Of a stretch of 64,000 nucleotides of DNA, positions 60,570-64,000 are shown one piece after another. Position 1 is the stretch's first letter. Each line of letters opens with the position of its first letter. A program made the position numbers and the translations under genes. The stretch is from Flavobacterium supellecticarium (lineage in GTDB: Bacteria > Bacteroidota > Bacteroidia > Flavobacteriales > Flavobacteriaceae): positions 1-64,000 of the forward strand of contig NZ_SSNZ01000001.1 in NCBI RefSeq assembly GCF_004801375.1, written 5' to 3'. The notes under the pieces are model-generated. The model had not been told where the DNA came from. It worked only from the letters and a program-made list of their open reading frames with translations, and did no database searches.

Positions 60570-60962
60570 ATGAAAGTCAGTTTGGGAAGGGTAATTCTCT
60601 TAGTGGAAGATTACGACAAAGCATTTGATTTCTATCGCAAAAATTTTTTCTGCAGAAAACTTTACGACGAGACTATGCCAGACGGACAACGCTATGTTCA
60701 TATTGGTTTTTCCGATAATACTACCGTTGGACTATGGTTGCTTAAAGCTGATGATGCGACCCAGTCGGAACGTATTGGTCACCAAACCGGTGGCCAGCCC
60801 ACCATTGTAATTTATACCGATAATTGTGAAGACCTTTACCATTATGTTAAGACCAATACGGTCGAAATTATCGAAGGACTCACCGTTACACCCGAAAGTA
60901 AGTTTTTTCACTGTAAAGATTTATACGGAAACCGACTTACGGTTGTTGAAGTACTCCACTAA
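60570..60962 (+). CDS. VOC (glyoxalase-like) family protein
   Basis: 130 residues. Pattern: LGRVILLVEDYDKAFDFYRKNFF, YVHIGFSDNTTVGLWLLKA, CEDLYHYVKTNTVEII, FHCKDLYGNRLTVVEV. It keeps the Tyr/Glu positions of the second metal half but metal binding is uncertain. The start lies 2 bases after the deformylase stop, so it is translationally coupled to it. Not closely similar to the other VOC protein at 58565. Confidence 0.84.
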   Translation: MKVSLGRVILLVEDYDKAFDFYRKNFFCRKLYDETMPDGQRYVHIGFSDNTTVGLWLLKADDATQSERIGHQTGGQPTIVIYTDNCEDLYHYVKTNTVEIIEGLTVTPESKFFHCKDLYGNRLTVVEVLH

Positions 60963-61160
60963 CTTTTACTTTTTTTGAACTTCAGACGTTTCGATTGACT
61001 TCTTGTTAACGAAATGTTGTGTTTTTAACAACTTGTATTTAAAATTGAAAAAAATATTTTGTAAGGTATTTTTTTATAATTTTTTTGTTAATTTTATAGT
61101 GATAACAATTTCCATTGTAAGGTAAATACCTAATACCTACGAGGCTCTAAATTCGTCACT

Positions 61161-62333
61161 ATGAATAATAAAATTGTTAACGTATTACTAGCCAAAGCTT
61201 TATTTCTTTTTTTGCTGCCCTATAACCTGCTGGCTCAAAATACCGATAGCTTAAAAATACCGCCAGCTCCGGTTCCGGTTGTTGCTCCGGTAAAATACCC
61301 ACAAGTTCAGTTTAAAGGCCTATTTCAGGCACGTTATCTGGTAGGACTTACCGATAATGTGGACGTAAATGGTTTACACCATTCCGATGGCAATGTTACC
61401 CAAAATTCGTTCGATATTAAAAGAATGCGGGCACAGGTCAGAGCCAAAATATCCGAAAGAACGGAAGTCGTAGCTCTGGTAAATCTGGCCGACTTTAAAT
61501 CGGATCCCAAAAACAAAGTACTCGAAAACGCCTACCTCAAATATACGTTTAATAACTATTTTGCGATTACCGTTGGCCAATTTCGTCCCTGGTTTGGTAT
61601 TGAAGAGACCTATCCGGTTGATATTATCAAATCAATGGATTTTTCGAATCAGTATTATGAATTCGGGAAAAATGGCTGGACAAGCTTCCAGATTGGTGCT
61701 GCATTAAGTGGTGCGGTAAATATAGGGACTTTACCGATAACGTATTCTTTTTCGGTGGTAAACGGAAATGGCAGGAACCAGGAAATGGACAAAGATAACG
61801 GGAAACAATATTCGACCCGGATTGTAATGGGATTGTCTAAGAAGAACAATGTCAACTTTGGATTAAACGCAGGACTTGGCGAGGTTTTTAAAAAAGAAGT
61901 ATACGCTTTTGGTGCCGATATCACGGCTGATTTTCAACTCACAGATCGCTTGTTTTTCGAAACCCAAATGGAAGCCAAACAAGCCATTAATCACAATCTG
62001 TATTTTTCACTACCAGCAGACGAACGCACACCGTATATCAGTAATTACCAGATACGCGGTTTTTATTTTCTGCCCAATCTACGGTACGAAATCAAATATA
62101 AAAAACTGAGTGCAATCGAGTTTTCCTGTCGTTATGAATATATGGATTCCAATTTCCGAATCAATTCCAATGTTCGGCAGACACTTGTGCCGATGCTTGG
62201 ATTCGAATTCCTGAAAGATTATGGTGCCCGGATTCAGTTGGGATTACAAATCGATCGTTTTAAGCACACGATAGACGATACGACTACGCATAACAATAAC
62301 CTGTTGCTACTACAGGTACAGAGTCGCCTTTAA
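61161..62333 (+). CDS. Anion-selective outer-membrane porin (PorO/P-type)
   Basis: 390 residues. Signal peptide, a Pro-rich linker (IPPAPVPVVAPVKYP, about 35-50), then the beta-barrel with LYLKYTFNNYFAITVGQFRPWFG-like strands and a final aromatic strand (NNLLLLQVQSRL). The family passes phosphate or other small anions through the outer membrane. It precedes a dicarboxylate carrier gene by 26 bases, which suggests shared import of organic anions. The 198 bases upstream have no clear promoter box. Confidence 0.85.
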   Translation: MNNKIVNVLLAKALFLFLLPYNLLAQNTDSLKIPPAPVPVVAPVKYPQVQFKGLFQARYLVGLTDNVDVNGLHHSDGNVTQNSFDIKRMRAQVRAKISERTEVVALVNLADFKSDPKNKVLENAYLKYTFNNYFAITVGQFRPWFGIEETYPVDIIKSMDFSNQYYEFGKNGWTSFQIGAALSGAVNIGTLPITYSFSVVNGNGRNQEMDKDNGKQYSTRIVMGLSKKNNVNFGLNAGLGEVFKKEVYAFGADITADFQLTDRLFFETQMEAKQAINHNLYFSLPADERTPYISNYQIRGFYFLPNLRYEIKYKKLSAIEFSCRYEYMDSNFRINSNVRQTLVPMLGFEFLKDYGARIQLGLQIDRFKHTIDDTTTHNNNLLLLQVQSRL

Positions 62334-62359
62334 AAAATATTAATATAAAACTGCTCCCC

Positions 62360-63790
62360 ATGAAAGAAGTTAACATTACCAGGGTTTTGATCACTTTGGC
62401 TGCCGGTATTGCTTTATGGCTGATTCCGCAACCGGATGGCGTTACTCCTGAGGCATGGCATTTATTTGCCATTTTTGTAGCCACTATTTTAGGAATCATA
62501 CTAAAGGCGGCTCCAATGGGAACGATGTGTATGATTGCCATCGGGATCACGGCATTTTCGCAGGTGTTGGCACCGGGTGAAGCCGGTAAATCCATTACAT
62601 TGGCACTAAGAGGGTTTGGCGATAAAGTCATCTGGCTTATCGGAATTTCGTTTTTTATCGCCCGTGGGTTTATTAAAACCGGATTGGGAAACCGTATTGC
62701 CTTTTTGTTTATCCGGATTTTCGGAAAAAGCTCCCTCGGATTAGCCTATGGATTGGGACTGGCCGATTTGTGTCTGGCACCGGCTATTCCGAGTAATACG
62801 GCGCGTGGTGGGGGGATCATTTATCCGATTATGAAATCGATGGCTATTAGTTTTGGCTCCGAACCCGATAAACCGGAGACGCACCGCAAATTGGGGTCCT
62901 ACCTAACGCTAAACAGTTATAATATGAACCTAATCGCGTCGTCTATGTTTTTAACCGGAACGGCCAGTAATCCGATGTGTCAGAAGTTTGCAGCCGATCT
63001 GGGGATTACAATTTCCTGGATGTCGTGGGCTATTGCGGCCATTATCCCGGGATTGGTTTCTTTTTTTGTGATTCCGTTCGTGTTGTATAAATTATATCCG
63101 CCCGAATTAAAGAAAACTGGCGATGCACCGCAAATGGCCGCCAAAAAACTAACGGAAATGGGACCGGTTACCCGTAACGAATGGCTAATGTTACTGGCGT
63201 TCTTCATTTTGTTGTTTTTATGGATCACCGGAGATTTATTTTCAATTGATGCAACAACAACGGCTTTTATCGGTTTGATTATGCTATTACTGACGTCTGT
63301 ATTGACCTGGGAAGATATTAAATCGGAAAAAGGAGCCTGGGATACGATTGTTTGGTTTTCGGTTTTGGTAATGATGGCCAGTTCGCTAAATGAATTGGGT
63401 TTTATCGGATGGTTTAGTAACCTGGTAAAAGTACAGATTGGCGATTTAAGCTGGCAGATTGCCTTTCCGGTGATCATTCTGGTTTATTTTTTCAGTCATT
63501 ATTTGTTTGCGAGTGCTACGGCGCATGTGGCAGCGATGTATGCGGCTTTGCTAGGCGTAGGTGTTTCGATGGGTATTCCGGGACTTTTACTGGCTTTTAT
63601 GTTGGGTTTTATCGGGTCTTTATACGGAACATTAACACATTACGGTCACGGGCCGGCGCCGGTATTCTTCGGAAGCGGTTATGTCGATTTGAAAAATTGG
63701 TGGCTCCGCGGACTCGAAACCGGTTTGATCTTACTACTCATCTATATGACCATTGGCGGACTATGGATGAAAATTATTGGTTACTATTAA
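62360..63790 (+). CDS. Anion:Na+ symporter (DASS/SLC13 type, dicarboxylate)
   Basis: 476 residues with about twelve membrane spans. Conserved DASS signatures: AIPSNTARGGGIIYPIMKS, LTGTASNPMC, SSLNELGFIGWFS, and the C-terminal GTLTHYGHGPAPVFFGSGYV. These are the plant/plastid 2-oxoglutarate-malate (CitT/SodiT1) type. It imports C4-dicarboxylates or related acids with Na+. The downstream gene is sdhC, so imported succinate or fumarate may feed the enzyme directly. Confidence 0.9.
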   Translation: MKEVNITRVLITLAAGIALWLIPQPDGVTPEAWHLFAIFVATILGIILKAAPMGTMCMIAIGITAFSQVLAPGEAGKSITLALRGFGDKVIWLIGISFFIARGFIKTGLGNRIAFLFIRIFGKSSLGLAYGLGLADLCLAPAIPSNTARGGGIIYPIMKSMAISFGSEPDKPETHRKLGSYLTLNSYNMNLIASSMFLTGTASNPMCQKFAADLGITISWMSWAIAAIIPGLVSFFVIPFVLYKLYPPELKKTGDAPQMAAKKLTEMGPVTRNEWLMLLAFFILLFLWITGDLFSIDATTTAFIGLIMLLLTSVLTWEDIKSEKGAWDTIVWFSVLVMMASSLNELGFIGWFSNLVKVQIGDLSWQIAFPVIILVYFFSHYLFASATAHVAAMYAALLGVGVSMGIPGLLLAFMLGFIGSLYGTLTHYGHGPAPVFFGSGYVDLKNWWLRGLETGLILLLIYMTIGGLWMKIIGYY

Positions 63791-63806
63791 TTTAAAAGAA
63801 TATAGC

Positions 63807-64000
63807 ATGCAATCACTTACAAGAAAAATTTTGATGTGCCTGACGGGGTTGTTTTTGTGTTTCTTTCTGATCATTCATCTTTTGGGAAATCTGCAACTGT
63901 TCCTACCGGCCAAAACAGCACAATTACAGTTTAACGCCTATTCGCATTTTCTATCGGGAAATCTGTTTATCAAAATGGTGTCCTACGTGCTCTACGCGTC
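63807..64000 (+). CDS. sdhC: Succinate dehydrogenase / fumarate reductase cytochrome b subunit (5' part)
   Basis: The gene starts with ATG at 63807 and runs off the window, so only ~64 residues are seen: MQSLTRKILMCLTGLF and LIIHLLGNLQLFLP, then NAYSHFLSG. This is the N-terminal span of the Bacteroidota-type cytochrome b558 subunit, with His in IIHLLGN as a probable haem ligand. It begins 16 bases after the DASS gene. The other subunits should follow outside the window. Confidence 0.8.
   Translation, partial: MQSLTRKILMCLTGLFLCFFLIIHLLGNLQLFLPAKTAQLQFNAYSHFLSGNLFIKMVSYVLYA

Overview
The window comes from a flavobacterium, most likely Flavobacterium or a close relative in the Flavobacteriaceae. 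Signs are the AT-rich DNA, TAnnTTTG promoter boxes with few Shine-Dalgarno sites, the long NusB form, porQ next to cmk, a DUF3276 protein, PorO/P-type porin, S1 of 587 residues, and many lipoproteins and carboxypeptidase-regulatory-like (CPR) domains. This is mostly core chromosome. There are no prophages, CRISPR arrays or intact transposons; mobile DNA is limited to IS3-type debris near 41.2 kb and 46.3 kb.

Layout. 1-0.6 kb: the end of an rRNA operon (23S tail, 5S) with three terminators in a row and a palindromic repeat. 0.6-5.3 kb: endonuclease III, two overlapping msrB genes, a hydrolase, an M48 lipoprotein protease and an MFS carrier. 5.3-7.8 kb: three tandem lipoproteins, two of them clear duplicates. 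8-16.5 kb: lon, porQ-cmk, a nucleoside-type carrier, rpsA and a secreted protein. 16.5-23.7 kb: Gre/Rnk-like factor, FMN glutamate-synthase-like protein, thioredoxin-like protein, csaA, a YeiH-type exporter with LysR regulator, and an AlkC-like/peroxiredoxin pair facing an HxlR regulator. 23.7-32.1 kb: DUF4421 protein, mgtA with a long leader, and a FIST protein coupled to a large hybrid histidine kinase. 32.1-38 kb: an ABC-transporter remnant, two paralogous CPR-domain proteins, a two-component system, DUF3276 and an ABC exporter. 38.2-41.1 kb: amino acid dehydrogenase, nusB, DUF1573, yajC. 41.2-46.4 kb: IS remnant fused to half a TauE/SafE gene, a MarR-nitroreductase-YceI operon, two thioredoxin-fold proteins, a lipoprotein and a rhodanese. 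46.4-57.2 kb: LOG protein, uvrA, ClC channel, AlkD-like and AcpH-like proteins, glmM, SDR, nucleotidase and acetyltransferase. 57.3-64 kb: agmatine deiminase family, VOC/AraC pair, exported peptide deformylase with a VOC protein, then porin, dicarboxylate carrier and the start of sdhC.

Themes. DNA and oxidant repair recurs (nth, AlkC-like, AlkD-like, uvrA, two MsrB, peroxiredoxin, several thioredoxin-fold proteins). The most system-like locus is the FIST/hybrid-kinase operon at 27.9-32.1 kb, which resembles the NosP-NahK nitric-oxide sensing pair. Others worth following are the exported deformylase, the MarR operator pair, the mgtA leader and the porin-carrier-sdhC cluster. All calls are from reading sequence; no database search was run.
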